Assembly (NCBI GenBank): GCA_019694735.1
Contig: JAIBBJ010000214.1
Location: 1 to 43,173, forward strand
Length of the DNA: 43,173 nt
Reading direction: 5' to 3'
Source: Gemmatimonadaceae bacterium
Lineage (GTDB): Bacteria > Gemmatimonadota > Gemmatimonadetes > Gemmatimonadales > Gemmatimonadaceae
The notes beneath the pieces are model-generated. The model worked only from the letters and a program-made list of their open reading frames with translations. It ran no database searches and was not told where the DNA came from. A program made the position numbers and the translations under genes. Within the stretch, counting starts at the first letter, position 1, and each line of letters begins with the position of its first letter. Shown piece after piece: positions 25,083 through 34,611 of this stretch.

Positions 25083-26833
25083 ACGGGTTCGAGCCCGCCA
25101 GCCCGCCGTCGCTCGGCGCGCCGCTGCTGCAGGCGGTGGTGACGCTCGGGCTGGCGCTCCTGCTCTGGCACCTCCATGCCCGCCAACGGAAGGCGCACTT
25201 CCGGTGGTGGGCCGTCGCGCTCTTCGCGCGCGTGCTCAGCGTCGGTGCGATCGCGAGCTTCCTCGTGACGGGCTGGCAGCCGTTCCTCTATCTGCACCAG
25301 GTCTTCCTCGGATGGACCGCGTTCGGGCTGCTCTATGCGGCGCAGGTCTTCGCGCGGCAGCTCGCCTGGGACCGGCGCTTCTGGGGCTTCGTGGCGTTCC
25401 CCGTGGTCTGGTCGGCGTTCGCGATCTTCGTGCTCGACTCGTTCGCCCTGGCCGCGGGGCTCGCGGTGGTCTTCCTCGCGCTCGCGACGCTCTGGGCCGG
25501 CGTCGTCTTCCTGCGGTACCGCCACCGGACGGGTTCGCCCGCCGCCGCGTTCCTCGCCGGCGTGATGTACTTCTGGGCCCTGCACCATCTCGACTACCCG
25601 ATCCTGCGCGCGCGCGGCGCCTGGGACCCGTGGGGCTACTACCTCGACATCCTCTTCACGCTCGCGATGGGCGCCGGCGTGCTGCTGCTCGTGATCGAGG
25701 AACAGCGCGAGGGGCTCCGCACGCTCACCGCACTCTCGGGCGAGCTGCCGGGCGCGCCCGAGACCGACCTCCGCGACGCACTGCTCGCGCGCCCGCTCGC
25801 GCTGCGCGGGGTGCGCGGCGCGGCGCTCGTGCGCGTCGCCGGCGAGGCCGAGACGGTCGAGCGCGCCGTGGGCGTCGCATCGCGCTGGCCGGCGCAGGCC
25901 CTCCCGGCCGCGCTGCGCCCGCTCGTGCGCGAGACCGCGCGGACCGGCCATTCACGCCTCGCCGGGCAATCGGGGCCGGACGGGCCGCCGTTCGCGGCGG
26001 CGCTCCCGCTCGCGGCCGCCGGCGACGCCAACACGGTGCTGCTCGTGGTCGGCGACGTCGCGGCGCCCTTCGCCGCGCTCGAGGACGACATCCTCCGCGT
26101 CGTCGGCGAGCAGGTGGGGCACGCACTCGACCGTGCCGAACTGAGCCGCGGACTCGCCCAGCGCACCGACGAGCTCGAGCGGCTCTCCGTGCGCATGCTG
26201 CAGGAGCACGAGGCGCAGCGCCGTCGGCTCGGCCGCGAGCTGCACGACGAGACCGCACAGGTCTTCTCGGCCCTCAAGCTCCAGCTCGGCACCCTGCGCG
26301 AGGGCTCCCCGCCGGAGTTGCACGAGCGGTTCGACCGCCTGCTCGCGTGGGTGGACCGCGGGAGCACCAGCATCCGGAGCGCCACCGACGGGCTCCGGCC
26401 GGCCGTGCTCGACGACCTCGGCCTCGTCCCCGCGCTGCGCGCGCTCTGCGCCGAGGTGCGCGAATGGGCGGGACTCGCGGTGGACCTCGATGCCGCGGGA
26501 TTCCCGGTGCCCGGGCGCGGACTCCTCTCGCCGGCCGCGGAGGTCGCGCTCTTCCGTGCGCTCCAGGAGGCCCTGAGCAACGCCGCGCGCCACGCCGGCG
26601 CGACGCGCGTCCAGGTGACGCTCGCCGCCTCGGCCTCCGAGGCGACGCTCACCGTCGCCGACGACGGGCAGGGGCTCGACGCCGCGAGCGTCGCCCGGCT
26701 CTCGCGCGGACCGGGACGCTCGGGACTCGTCGGGATGCGGGAGCGTGTCGCCGCCGCGGGCGGGACGGTGACGCTGGCCCCCGCCGCCCCCGGCCTCCGT
26801 GTCACCATCACCATCCCCGTGAGGCGCGCATGA
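25079..26833 (+). CDS. NarL-type membrane sensor histidine kinase
   Basis: 584 residues. Six or seven N-terminal membrane helices (about 13-208) form a membrane-embedded sensor. A GAF-like cytoplasmic region (about 225-355), a short coiled coil and a HisKA_3 dimerisation helix follow, with phospho-acceptor H389 in RRRLGRELHDETAQ. A compact HATPase domain closes the protein: N-box EALSNAARHA, G1 DDGQG, G2 SGLVGMRERV. The ATG overlaps the preceding ligase-like stop, and its own stop overlaps the response regulator. The signal sensed is unknown; the ligase-like partner hints at a lipid or acyl cue. Confidence 0.88.
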   Translation: MNGFEPASPPSLGAPLLQAVVTLGLALLLWHLHARQRKAHFRWWAVALFARVLSVGAIASFLVTGWQPFLYLHQVFLGWTAFGLLYAAQVFARQLAWDRRFWGFVAFPVVWSAFAIFVLDSFALAAGLAVVFLALATLWAGVVFLRYRHRTGSPAAAFLAGVMYFWALHHLDYPILRARGAWDPWGYYLDILFTLAMGAGVLLLVIEEQREGLRTLTALSGELPGAPETDLRDALLARPLALRGVRGAALVRVAGEAETVERAVGVASRWPAQALPAALRPLVRETARTGHSRLAGQSGPDGPPFAAALPLAAAGDANTVLLVVGDVAAPFAALEDDILRVVGEQVGHALDRAELSRGLAQRTDELERLSVRMLQEHEAQRRRLGRELHDETAQVFSALKLQLGTLREGSPPELHERFDRLLAWVDRGSTSIRSATDGLRPAVLDDLGLVPALRALCAEVREWAGLAVDLDAAGFPVPGRGLLSPAAEVALFRALQEALSNAARHAGATRVQVTLAASASEATLTVADDGQGLDAASVARLSRGPGRSGLVGMRERVAAAGGTVTLAPAAPGLRVTITIPVRRA

Positions 26834-27477
26834 GCGGGCCCGTGATCCGCATCCTGGTCGTGGACGACCATCCGCTCGTGCGCGAAGGCATCCGCAACGC
26901 GCTCTCGGTGGACGGCTTCACGGTCGTTGCCGACGTCGGGAGCGCCGAGGAAGCGCTGCCGATCGCGCGCGCCGAGCAGCCGGATGTGGTCGTCATGGAC
27001 ATCACGCTGCCCGGGATGAGCGGGATCGAGGCCACGGAGGCGCTCTGCCGCGAGCGCCCGGGCACCCGCGTGCTGATGCTCTCGGTGCACGATCATCCCG
27101 AGTACGTGCTCGAGAGCGTCCGTGCCGGCGCGAGCGGTTACCTGCGCAAGGACTCGCTGCCGGCGGCGCTGCGCGAGGCGGTCCGCGAGGTGCACGGCGG
27201 CCGCACCCACTTCCAGGCGGGGCGGAGCGGCACGGCCGAGGTGACGGCGCCGGTGCTCGCGGCCGCGGCGCAGCGGCTCGAGCTCCTCACACGGCGGGAG
27301 CGCGATGTGCTCGTCGGCATCGCCAGCGGCCGGTCCAACAAGGAGATCGCGGCGGGGCTCGAGCTCAGCGTGCGCACCGTCGAGTCGTACCGCGAGACGC
27401 TGATGGGCAAGCTCGGGATCAAGAGCACGGCGGGGCTCACGCGCTTCGCCCTGGAGTCGGGACTGCTCGGGCAGTGA
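26830..27477 (+). CDS. NarL/FixJ-family response regulator
   Basis: 215 residues. Receiver domain with acidic pair D12/D13, phospho-acceptor D57 (VVMDITLPGMSG), and K107. After a linker a LuxR-type helix-turn-helix spans about 148-205 (LTRRERDVLVGIASGRSNKEIAAGLELSVRTVESYRETLMGKLGI). It is the cognate partner of the kinase upstream, overlapping it by four bases (ATGA). Targets are unknown; the nearest downstream gene is the TonB receptor. Confidence 0.95.
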   Translation: MSGPVIRILVVDDHPLVREGIRNALSVDGFTVVADVGSAEEALPIARAEQPDVVVMDITLPGMSGIEATEALCRERPGTRVLMLSVHDHPEYVLESVRAGASGYLRKDSLPAALREAVREVHGGRTHFQAGRSGTAEVTAPVLAAAAQRLELLTRRERDVLVGIASGRSNKEIAAGLELSVRTVESYRETLMGKLGIKSTAGLTRFALESGLLGQ

Positions 27478-27483
27478 ACGTCC

Positions 27484-27514
27484 GGCGCGGGCCGTAGAAC
27501 TACGGGACCGCGCC
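27484..27514. terminator. Two-part hairpin after the two-component operon, containing CCGTAG-AA-CTACGG
   Basis: GGCGCGG (27484-27490) pairs with CCGCGCC (27508-27514), and inside it CCGTAG (27492-27497) pairs with CTACGG (27500-27505) around AA. It begins seven bases after the regulator stop, so a transcription-end role is reasonable. The inner 16 bases (27491-27506) closely copy the palindrome at 2645-2660, so an operator role is also possible. Confidence 0.5.
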
Positions 27515-27608
27515 CCCGTACCCTTGCGGTGCCCGGGCACACGGGGGCGGATGACCGTTCGGCGTGCGGCGCGAGCCGCCCCGGTCCCCTTCATCCGATC
27601 CCGTCCCG

Positions 27609-29771
27609 ATGCGCCGTTCGCTCCCCCGCGCCCTCGTCCTGGCGCTCCTCGTCCCCGCCGCGCTGGCCGCCCAGCAGGCGACACCGACCCCCGACACCAC
27701 GACCCGCGTCACGCGTCTCGCGCCCGTCGGCGTCACCGCCACCCGCTGGGAGACCGCCGTGGTGCGTACCGCGATGCCGCTCCTCGTCGTGGATTCCGCG
27801 GTGGTCCGCAGCGAGCTGCCCAACGCGGTCGGCGACCTCTTCCGCAACCTCCCCGGCGTGGACGTCACCGGCGTCGGCGCGAGCCAGGTGCGCCTGATGA
27901 TCCGGGGCCAGCGCGGCCAGCGCATCCTCCTCGCCGAGGACGGCATGCGGCTCAACAACGCGCGGCGCCAGTCGGACTTCGGCGAGCTCTCGTCCCTCAC
28001 CGACCTCAACACGCTCGCGCGCGTGGAGGTGCTGCGCGGCCCGGCATCGGTCCTCTACGGCACCGACGCGATCGGCGGCGTGGTGAACCAGCTCACCCTC
28101 GGTGTGCCGGCGCTCGGCCGCGACGGGATCTCGGGCACGTCGTTCTACCGCCGCAACGCGGCGGACTCGCAGGACGCCGCGCACCTCCGCGTCGCCGGAC
28201 GCGAGGGCCGTTTCGGCTTCGCGCTCTCCGGCACGCAGCGTGAGGCGCGCAACTACGAGGCGCCCGCGGGCCGCTTCGGCGCCCTGCGGCTCGACGCCCC
28301 TGCCACCGTGCGGGACGCCGGCGTCCGCGACGCGAGCTACGCCGCGCAGTTCGCGGTGGACGTGTCCGCCCGCCAGCGCGTCGCGCTCCGCCTCTCGCGC
28401 TACGCCGCCGCCGACGCCGGCTTCGGGTACGTGGATGCGCGGGCCTGGGGCGATTCCAGCGGGACGCTCGTCCGCCTGCTCTATCCCGACCAGACCGTCG
28501 ACCGCGCCACGCTCAGCTGGACGCACACCGCGCTCGGCACGCCGCTCGCCGACCGGCTCACCCTCACCGCCTCCTCGTCGCGCAACGCACGGACCTTCCG
28601 GCAGGCGATCGACATCCCGTTCACACCGACCGCCGGGATGACGATCCGCTCCGAGAACCTCACCGACATCCACGGGCTCGGGCTCCGCGCCGAGGCGACC
28701 AAGGTGCTCGCGGCCGGCCACGTGATCACGTACGGCGCCGACTGGTACCGCGACCGCTCGCTGGGGAGCGATTCGAGCGAGACGCGCATGTACGGCTTCG
28801 GCCCGCCGTCCACCGATATCTCCACGACCCCGAACCTGCCGAACGCGACCTTCGCGACGGGAGGCGTCTTCGCTCAGGCGCAGGTCACGGTCACCCCGCG
28901 CCTCGAGCTCGGCGCCGGCGTGCGCGGCCAGCTGATCGGCAGCCGCACGCAGGACACCCCCGGGCTCCCCGCCGATCGCGCGGGGGTGACCGCGTTCAGC
29001 CGCGCGCTCGTCGGCCAGGCCAACGCGCAGTACGCGGTGGGCGGCGGATGGCACCTCGTCGCCGCCGTCGGCCGCGCCTTCCGTGCGCCCAACCTGATCG
29101 AGCGCTACTTCGAGGGCGCGACCGCTGAGGGCAACGGCTACCAGGTGGCGAACGCCGACCTCGCGCCCGAGACGAGTCTGAACGTGGACGTCGGCGTGAA
29201 GGTACGCCGCGACCGGTTCTACGCCGAGGTGACCTACTTCGACAACGCGATCCGCGACGGCATCCGCATCGCCCCGATGGACACCACGATCGGCGGCTTC
29301 GACGCCTACCGCAACGAGAACGTCGACCGGCTCCGCGACCGCGGGATCGAGGCGCTCGGCGAGGTCCGCCTCCCCGCTGGTTTCACCGCGCTCGCCTACG
29401 CGGCGACGCTCCGGAGCCGCAACGCGCGCTCCAATGACCCCGTCGGCGACAGCTACGGCAGCAAGCTCGGCGGCGAGCTCGGCTGGCGCGAGGCTCGCGG
29501 CCGCTACGGCGTCCGCTATGAGGTCCGCCATCAGGGCGAGCGCAAGGACATCCAGTTGGCGGGGAGCCCGGTCGGCGACGCGCTCCCCGCGTTCACCGTG
29601 CAGGCGGTCCGCGGCGAGGTCGTGCTGCCGCCGCTCGGCGCCGTGCGGCCCACGCTCACGCTCGCCGTGACGAACCTCGCCAACGTGCTCTATGCCGAGT
29701 CGTCCAATACCTCGTTCTTCCGGCCGGAGCCGCCGCGCAGCGTGCTCGCCGCACTGCGGTTCGACTTCTGA
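27609..29771 (+). CDS. TonB-dependent outer-membrane receptor
   Basis: 720 residues. Signal peptide MRRSLPRALVLALLVPAALA, then a short region with PVGVTATRWE that may be the TonB box, a plug domain (PNAVGDLFRNLPGVDV, RIEVLRGP-like VEVLRGPASVLYGTDAIGGVVNQ) and a 22-strand barrel ending in aromatic FDF. It would import a scarce ligand such as a siderophore, heme, cobalamin or copper chelate using TonB energy; the substrate cannot be told. ATG at 27609 is chosen by the signal peptide. It follows the two-component operon across 131 bases with a hairpin between. Confidence 0.93.
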   Translation: MRRSLPRALVLALLVPAALAAQQATPTPDTTTRVTRLAPVGVTATRWETAVVRTAMPLLVVDSAVVRSELPNAVGDLFRNLPGVDVTGVGASQVRLMIRGQRGQRILLAEDGMRLNNARRQSDFGELSSLTDLNTLARVEVLRGPASVLYGTDAIGGVVNQLTLGVPALGRDGISGTSFYRRNAADSQDAAHLRVAGREGRFGFALSGTQREARNYEAPAGRFGALRLDAPATVRDAGVRDASYAAQFAVDVSARQRVALRLSRYAAADAGFGYVDARAWGDSSGTLVRLLYPDQTVDRATLSWTHTALGTPLADRLTLTASSSRNARTFRQAIDIPFTPTAGMTIRSENLTDIHGLGLRAEATKVLAAGHVITYGADWYRDRSLGSDSSETRMYGFGPPSTDISTTPNLPNATFATGGVFAQAQVTVTPRLELGAGVRGQLIGSRTQDTPGLPADRAGVTAFSRALVGQANAQYAVGGGWHLVAAVGRAFRAPNLIERYFEGATAEGNGYQVANADLAPETSLNVDVGVKVRRDRFYAEVTYFDNAIRDGIRIAPMDTTIGGFDAYRNENVDRLRDRGIEALGEVRLPAGFTALAYAATLRSRNARSNDPVGDSYGSKLGGELGWREARGRYGVRYEVRHQGERKDIQLAGSPVGDALPAFTVQAVRGEVVLPPLGAVRPTLTLAVTNLANVLYAESSNTSFFRPEPPRSVLAALRFDF

Positions 29772-29854
29772 GGAGCGCGCGCCCGGCGGATCGGCCGCCG
29801 CCTCCCGGGGCGTCCCGGGTGGCGGCGACCGATCCCGCAGGACAGGTTGACCGG

Positions 29855-31000
29855 ATGCGCCGCCCCACCCTGCTGCCCGGCCTCCTGCTGTTCGCGCTCC
29901 TCGAGTTCGCGAACGTCTGGTTCATCATGCCGCTGCCCGGGTCGCAGCGGATCCGCAGCCTCGAGCTCGCGTATGCGATCCACGCGGCACGCTGGCCGCT
30001 GCGCGGGCTGTTCGCGGCGCTCGTGGCCGTCGGCCTGCCGCGGGCCTGGGCGGCGGGCCGGCTGCAGCAGGTCGGGACGGTCGCCGGCCTCCTCCTCGTC
30101 GGGGCGATGACGTACGTCTTCAACTTCGTCATGGCCGCCGATGCGATGTTCCGGATGCCGACCCGGATGGCGATGGTCCCGGCGGCCCGGAACACCGTGG
30201 AGCTGGATCGGCTCGTCGTCGGCATCGCGATGGACGGGCAGGCGCGCGCGTACCCGCTGCGCTTCATCGGCTACCACCACCAGGTCCGCGACACCGTCGC
30301 CGGCCGCGAGGTCCTCGTCACGTACTGCACGGTCTGCCGCACGGGCCGCGTCTTCGACCCGCGCATCGGCGGCGCGGTCGAGCGGTTCCGCCTCGTGGGG
30401 ATGGACCACTTCAACGCCATGCTCGAGGACCGCACGACGGGCAGCTGGTGGCGGCAGGCGAACGGCGAGGCGGTCGCCGGGCCGCTCAAGGGGGTCGCGA
30501 TGACGGAGCTGCCGAGCCGTCAGGTGACGCTGCGGCAGTGGCTCGCGCTCTACCCGACGAGCCTGATCATGCAGGGCGACCCCACGTTCGATCGCGAGTA
30601 CGCCAAGGACTACGCCTACGAGCGCGGCACGAGCCGGAGCCGCCTCACCGGCACCGACCGCCGCTCGTGGCAGGAGAAGTCGTGGGTGGTCGGCCTCGCG
30701 GTGAATGGGGCGGCGCGCGCCTACGACTGGAACCGGCTGCTCACCGAGCGCGCCATCAACGACACGCTCGGCGGCCGGCCCGTGGTGCTCGCGGTCGCAG
30801 CCGACAGCGCGAGCTTCTTCGCGTTCGTGCGGCCGGACGCGGCGACCCGGTTCACGCTCGCCGGCGACTCCCTGCGCTCGGGAACGCGCGCCTTCGCGTT
30901 CAATGGCATCGGCCCGACGGGCCGCCTCGACGCATTGGTGGCCAGCCAGGAGTTCTGGCACAGCTGGCGCACCTTCCACCCCGCGACGACGCAGTACTGA
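29855..31000 (+). CDS. DUF3179 domain membrane-anchored protein
   Basis: 381 residues. Three hydrophobic segments (about 5-27, 50-66 and 75-95) precede a soluble DUF3179 domain. The domain has AYPLRFIGYHHQVRD (H141/H142), TYCTVCRTG (C158-x2-C161), a mid-region MDHFNAMLEDRTTGSWW, and late LPSRQVTLRQWLALYP. The family has no assigned biochemical role; the paired His and the CxxC are its most conserved features. ATG 29855 is preferred to GTG 29819 because the membrane segment starts there and AGGACAGG precedes it. Confidence 0.85.
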   Translation: MRRPTLLPGLLLFALLEFANVWFIMPLPGSQRIRSLELAYAIHAARWPLRGLFAALVAVGLPRAWAAGRLQQVGTVAGLLLVGAMTYVFNFVMAADAMFRMPTRMAMVPAARNTVELDRLVVGIAMDGQARAYPLRFIGYHHQVRDTVAGREVLVTYCTVCRTGRVFDPRIGGAVERFRLVGMDHFNAMLEDRTTGSWWRQANGEAVAGPLKGVAMTELPSRQVTLRQWLALYPTSLIMQGDPTFDREYAKDYAYERGTSRSRLTGTDRRSWQEKSWVVGLAVNGAARAYDWNRLLTERAINDTLGGRPVVLAVAADSASFFAFVRPDAATRFTLAGDSLRSGTRAFAFNGIGPTGRLDALVASQEFWHSWRTFHPATTQY

Positions 31001-31043
31001 GGTCGCCCGGGCATCCGCGGGGACTCGCGGGCCCCGCGGCACC

Positions 31044-31064
31044 CGCCCGATCCGGCATCGGGCG
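31044..31064 (+). terminator. Hairpin after the DUF3179 gene
   Basis: CGCCCGAT (31044-31051), loop CCGGC, ATCGGGCG (31057-31064): a perfect 8-bp stem 44 bases after the stop and 38 bases before the next start. CCTTCT follows instead of a T-run. Confidence 0.45.
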
Positions 31065-31090
31065 CCTTCTGCCGTCCGCCCTCGGGCCCC

Positions 31091-31096
31091 TAGATT
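31091..31096 (+). promoter_or_regulatory. -10-like TAGATT five bases before the cystathionine enzyme gene
   Basis: TAGATT then CCGGC and the ATG at 31102. TTCTGC 18 bases upstream is only a weak -35. There is no Shine-Dalgarno sequence, which fits a leaderless transcript. Confidence 0.45.
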
Positions 31097-31101
31097 CCGG
31101 C

Positions 31102-32271
31102 ATGACCAAGGTCCTCCCTGACGAGCACGGCGGCGGGTTCTCCACCCGCGCCATCCACGCCGGCCAGCGCCCCGACCCGACGTCGGGCGCCATCATGCCG
31201 CCGATCTTCCAGACCTCGACCTACGCCCAGGAGGCGCTCGGGGTCAACACGGGCTACGAGTACGCCCGCGGCAAGAACCCCACGCGCGAGTGTCTGGAGC
31301 GGAACGTCGCCGCCCTCGAGGGGGCGCAGCACGGATTCGCCTTCTCGTCGGGGATGGGGTGCGTGGACTCCATCATGAAGCTCTTCAAGGCCGGCGACCA
31401 TGTGGTCGTCGGCGCCAACGTCTACGGCGGCACCTACCGGCTGTTCGACAAGATCCTGCAGAACTTCGGGATGCGGTTCAGCTGGGTGGACACGCGTGAC
31501 CCGCAGCGCATCGCCGACGCGATGCAGTCCAACACGGTCGCGGTGATGCTCGAGACGCCGACGAATCCGCTGATGCAGCTCACCGACATCGCCGCCGCGG
31601 CGCAGATCGCGAAGCGGCACGGGGCGCTCACCGTCGTGGACAACACCTTCGCGACGGCGTTCTTCCAGAACCCGCTCCAGCTCGGCGCCGACATCGTCTG
31701 GCACTCGAGCACCAAGTACCTGAACGGCCACTCCGACGTGATCGGCGGCGTCGCCGTCTGCAACGACGACGAGCTCGCGCGGCGCCTGCAGTTCAACCTC
31801 AACTCGGCCGGCGCCGTCCCCGGGCCGATGGACTCCTGGCTCACGCTGCGCGGCACGAAGACCTTCGCGCTCCGCATGCGCCAGCACGACGCCAACGGCC
31901 GCGCCATCGCCCAGTGGCTGGCCGGCCGCGTCGGCGAGACGGAGGTCTTCTATCCGGGGCTGGCCTCGCACCCGCAGCACGAGCTGGCCAAGCGGCAGAT
32001 GCGCGGCTTCGGCGGCATGGTCTCCGTGGAGACCGGCTCCAAGGCCAACGCCAACACCGTCGTCACCCGGCTCAAGGTCTTCACGCTCGCCGAGTCGCTC
32101 GGCGGCGTCGAGTCGCTCGTCTGCCAGCCGGCCGGCATGACCCACGCGTCGGTCGAGCCGGCGCGCCGGCTCGAGATCGGCATCACCGACGGGCTCCTCC
32201 GCTTCTCGTGCGGCGTGGAGGACGTCGAGGACCTGCTCGCCGACCTCGAGCAGGCCTTCCGGGGACTCTGA
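31102..32271 (+). CDS. Cystathionine gamma-synthase/gamma-lyase family PLP enzyme
   Basis: 389 residues of the Cys/Met metabolism PLP family. Key parts are YARGKNPTRECLE (54-66), SSGMGCVDSIMKLFKAGDHVV (phosphate-binding S-S-G-M), D180 that pairs with the pyridine nitrogen (TVVDNTFA), and the Schiff-base lysine K205 in HSSTKYLNGHSD. It acts in trans-sulfuration, either making cystathionine from an activated homoserine plus cysteine or splitting it. Synthase and lyase cannot be parted from these motifs. Confidence 0.9.
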   Translation: MTKVLPDEHGGGFSTRAIHAGQRPDPTSGAIMPPIFQTSTYAQEALGVNTGYEYARGKNPTRECLERNVAALEGAQHGFAFSSGMGCVDSIMKLFKAGDHVVVGANVYGGTYRLFDKILQNFGMRFSWVDTRDPQRIADAMQSNTVAVMLETPTNPLMQLTDIAAAAQIAKRHGALTVVDNTFATAFFQNPLQLGADIVWHSSTKYLNGHSDVIGGVAVCNDDELARRLQFNLNSAGAVPGPMDSWLTLRGTKTFALRMRQHDANGRAIAQWLAGRVGETEVFYPGLASHPQHELAKRQMRGFGGMVSVETGSKANANTVVTRLKVFTLAESLGGVESLVCQPAGMTHASVEPARRLEIGITDGLLRFSCGVEDVEDLLADLEQAFRGL

Positions 32272-32343
32272 CGCGCCGACCCGCCGTCCGGAACCCCGCC
32301 CGTGCCGCGCCCGTAGGGAGCGCACCCATACCCGGAGCACCCG

Positions 32344-33318
32344 ATGCGCACCACCCTGACCGACATCTCCTCGCTCTCCTGGGAGCACCCCGCCGACCGT
32401 GCCGCGCTCAATGCGCTGCGCGCGATCCCGGGGTTCCAGCAGGTCGTGAACAAGGTGGCGGGCGTCTTCGGGGAGCGCGGCATCCGCCACCTCTTCACCG
32501 CGAACGCGGTGCGCGTGGGGCCCACCCAGCGCCCCGACCTCGATGCGCTGTGGACCGAGGTCCTGCAGGTGATGGACTGGCCCACGCGCCCGCAGCTCTA
32601 CGTCACGCAGACGCCGGAGATGAACGCCGGCGCCGTCGGCTTCGCCGACCCGTTCGTCGTCATCAACTCCGCGGTGCTCGAGCACCTCTCGCGCGACGAG
32701 GTCCGCGTCCTCCTCGCCCATGAGCTCGGCCACATCATGAGCGGGCACGTCACCTACCGGACGATCGCGAAGATCATCTTCTACGTCGGCCTCGGGAACC
32801 TCCCCTTCCTCGCCGGCGTCGCGCTGCTGCCGTTCCAGCTCGCGCTCCTCGAGTGGTACCGCAAGAGCGAGCTCTCGTGCGACCGGGCCGCGCTGCTCGG
32901 CGTGCAGGATCCCGACCTCGTCCTCACCACCTTCATGAAGCTCGCCGGCGGCCGCGAGTTCGGCGACCGGCTCGACCTCGCCGCGTTCAAGGAGCAGGCG
33001 AAGGAGTACGAGACCGACTCGAGCGCCTGGGACGCGGTGCTCAAGGCGCTCAACACCGCGCTGCAGGAGCACCCGTTCTTCACGGTGCGCGCCGGCGAGC
33101 TGCAGCGCTGGGTCGAGTCGGTCGCGTACGCGCGCATCGTGGCGGGCGACTACAAGCGCCGCGCCGACGTGAAGCCCGGCGAAGGGCTCGGCGACGACAT
33201 GAAGGAGGCCTCGACCTACTACCAGGAGCGGGCGAAGGAGGCCGCGAGCAAGGTCACCGACTCGTTCTCGCGGGCGCGCAACGCCTTCACCGACGCCTTC
33301 AAGGGCGGATCGCGATGA
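32344..33318 (+). CDS. M48-family zinc metallopeptidase
   Basis: 324 residues. The zinc motif HELGH (126-130) and a third ligand E176 in KSELSCDRAAL fit M48 (HtpX/Oma1-like) peptidases. A hydrophobic hairpin (about 143-168) lies between them and is probably membrane-associated. The C-terminal 100 residues are polar and end with a likely helical EAASKVTDSFSRARNAFTDAF stretch. It probably degrades misfolded proteins at the membrane. Its stop overlaps the purD ATG (ATGA). Confidence 0.88.
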   Translation: MRTTLTDISSLSWEHPADRAALNALRAIPGFQQVVNKVAGVFGERGIRHLFTANAVRVGPTQRPDLDALWTEVLQVMDWPTRPQLYVTQTPEMNAGAVGFADPFVVINSAVLEHLSRDEVRVLLAHELGHIMSGHVTYRTIAKIIFYVGLGNLPFLAGVALLPFQLALLEWYRKSELSCDRAALLGVQDPDLVLTTFMKLAGGREFGDRLDLAAFKEQAKEYETDSSAWDAVLKALNTALQEHPFFTVRAGELQRWVESVAYARIVAGDYKRRADVKPGEGLGDDMKEASTYYQERAKEAASKVTDSFSRARNAFTDAFKGGSR

Positions 33319-34589
33319 GGATCCTGGTCGTCGGCGGCGGCGGGCGCGAGCACGCCCTCGCCTGGAAGCTCCGCCGCGACGACCCGTCGTGCGAGATCAT
33401 CGCTGCACCCGGCAACCCCGGGCTCGCGGCACTCGGCCGCTGCGAGCCGGTCGGCGCCACCGACCTCGACGGGCTCGTCGCGCTCGCCGCGCGCGAGCGC
33501 GTGGACTTCACCGTCGTCGGCCCCGAGGCGCCGCTCGAGGCGGGGCTCGTGGACCGCTTCCGCGCGGCCGGCCTGCCGGTGTTCGGCCCAACGGCCGCCG
33601 CGGCGCGGATCGAGACGAGCAAGCGCTTCGCCAAGGAACTGATGCTCGCCGCCGGGGTGCCCACCGCCAGCGCGCGCAGCTTCACCGCGCCCGCCGACGC
33701 CAAGGCCGAGGCGCGGCGCCTCGGGACGCCCGTCGTCATCAAGGCCTCCGGCATCGCCGCCGGGAAGGGGGTCATCATCGCGATGTCCCTCGCCGAGGCG
33801 GACGAGGCGATCGACGCGATGCTCGTGGACCACACCTTCGGCGCCGCCGGCGCCGAGGTGCTCGTCGAGGAGTTCATGGAGGGCGAGGAGCTCTCGCTCT
33901 TCGCGATCACCGACGGCACGCACGTGCTCCCGTTCACCGCGGCGCAGGACCACAAGCGCATCGGCGAGGGCGACACCGGCCCCAACACGGGCGGCATGGG
34001 AGCCTACGCCCCGGTCGCGACGTGCACCGACGCACTGGTCGCCGACGTGGTGGCGCGGGTCCTCACGCCCACGCTCCGCGCGATGCGCGACGCCGGCTGC
34101 CCCTTCACCGGCCTGCTCTACGCCGGCCTCATGCTCACGACGGACGGCCCCAGGGTCGTCGAGTTCAACTGCCGCTTCGGCGACCCGGAGACCCAGGCGC
34201 TGCTGCCGCTGATGGCGTCGTCGCTGCTCGAGCCGATGCGCGCCGTCGCCGAGGGGCGTTCGCTCGCCGGGATGGCGCCGATCGCGTGGCGCGCGGGGGC
34301 CTCGGTCACCACGGTCGTCGCGGCGGCGGGCTATCCCGGCACCGTGCGCGCGGGGGATGCGATCACGCTGCCCACGGTCCCCGATGGGGTGACGATCTTC
34401 CACGCGGGCACCAGGCGCACGGACGGGACCCTCGTCACGAGCGGCGGCCGCGTCGTCGCGGTCACGGCGCTCGCCCCGACGATCGCCGAGGCGCAACGGG
34501 CCAGTGCGGCCGCCGCCGCCGCGGTGCGGTTCGAAGGGGCGCAGTTCCGGCGCGACATCGGCTGGCGCGAGCTGGCGCGTCCCCGCTAG
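33315..34589 (+). CDS. purD: Phosphoribosylamine-glycine ligase
   Basis: 424 residues, normal GARS length. Ligates glycine to phosphoribosylamine with ATP in purine synthesis. Motifs: MRILVVGGGGREHALAWKL, VGPEAPLEAGLVD, the ATP-grasp loop KASGIAAGKGV, QDHKRIGEGDTGPNTGGMGAY and VEFNCRFGDPETQ. The ATG at 33315 overlaps the M48 peptidase stop by four bases. Confidence 0.97.
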   Translation: MRILVVGGGGREHALAWKLRRDDPSCEIIAAPGNPGLAALGRCEPVGATDLDGLVALAARERVDFTVVGPEAPLEAGLVDRFRAAGLPVFGPTAAAARIETSKRFAKELMLAAGVPTASARSFTAPADAKAEARRLGTPVVIKASGIAAGKGVIIAMSLAEADEAIDAMLVDHTFGAAGAEVLVEEFMEGEELSLFAITDGTHVLPFTAAQDHKRIGEGDTGPNTGGMGAYAPVATCTDALVADVVARVLTPTLRAMRDAGCPFTGLLYAGLMLTTDGPRVVEFNCRFGDPETQALLPLMASSLLEPMRAVAEGRSLAGMAPIAWRAGASVTTVVAAAGYPGTVRAGDAITLPTVPDGVTIFHAGTRRTDGTLVTSGGRVVAVTALAPTIAEAQRASAAAAAAVRFEGAQFRRDIGWRELARPR

Positions 34590-34611
34590 CCGCGCTCCGC
34601 GCCGCGCCCGC

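Noticed and set aside
25075-25200. A frameshift that would restore the missing A10 segment of the AMP-ligase-like protein
   Set aside because: The bases after its stop encode a convincing membrane helix of the histidine kinase from an overlapping ATG, and no frame there contains a GK-x-x-R-like A10 motif.
27609-29771. The TonB receptor as the copper-uptake partner (NosA/OprC type) of the nos genes
   Set aside because: It lies over 11 kb away in another operon and shows no clear Met/His-rich copper motif; the substrate is left open.
31001-31101. A SAM or cobalamin riboswitch before the cystathionine enzyme gene
   Set aside because: Only 101 bases are available, the one good hairpin looks like a terminator, and the -10-like element five bases before ATG leaves no leader to fold.
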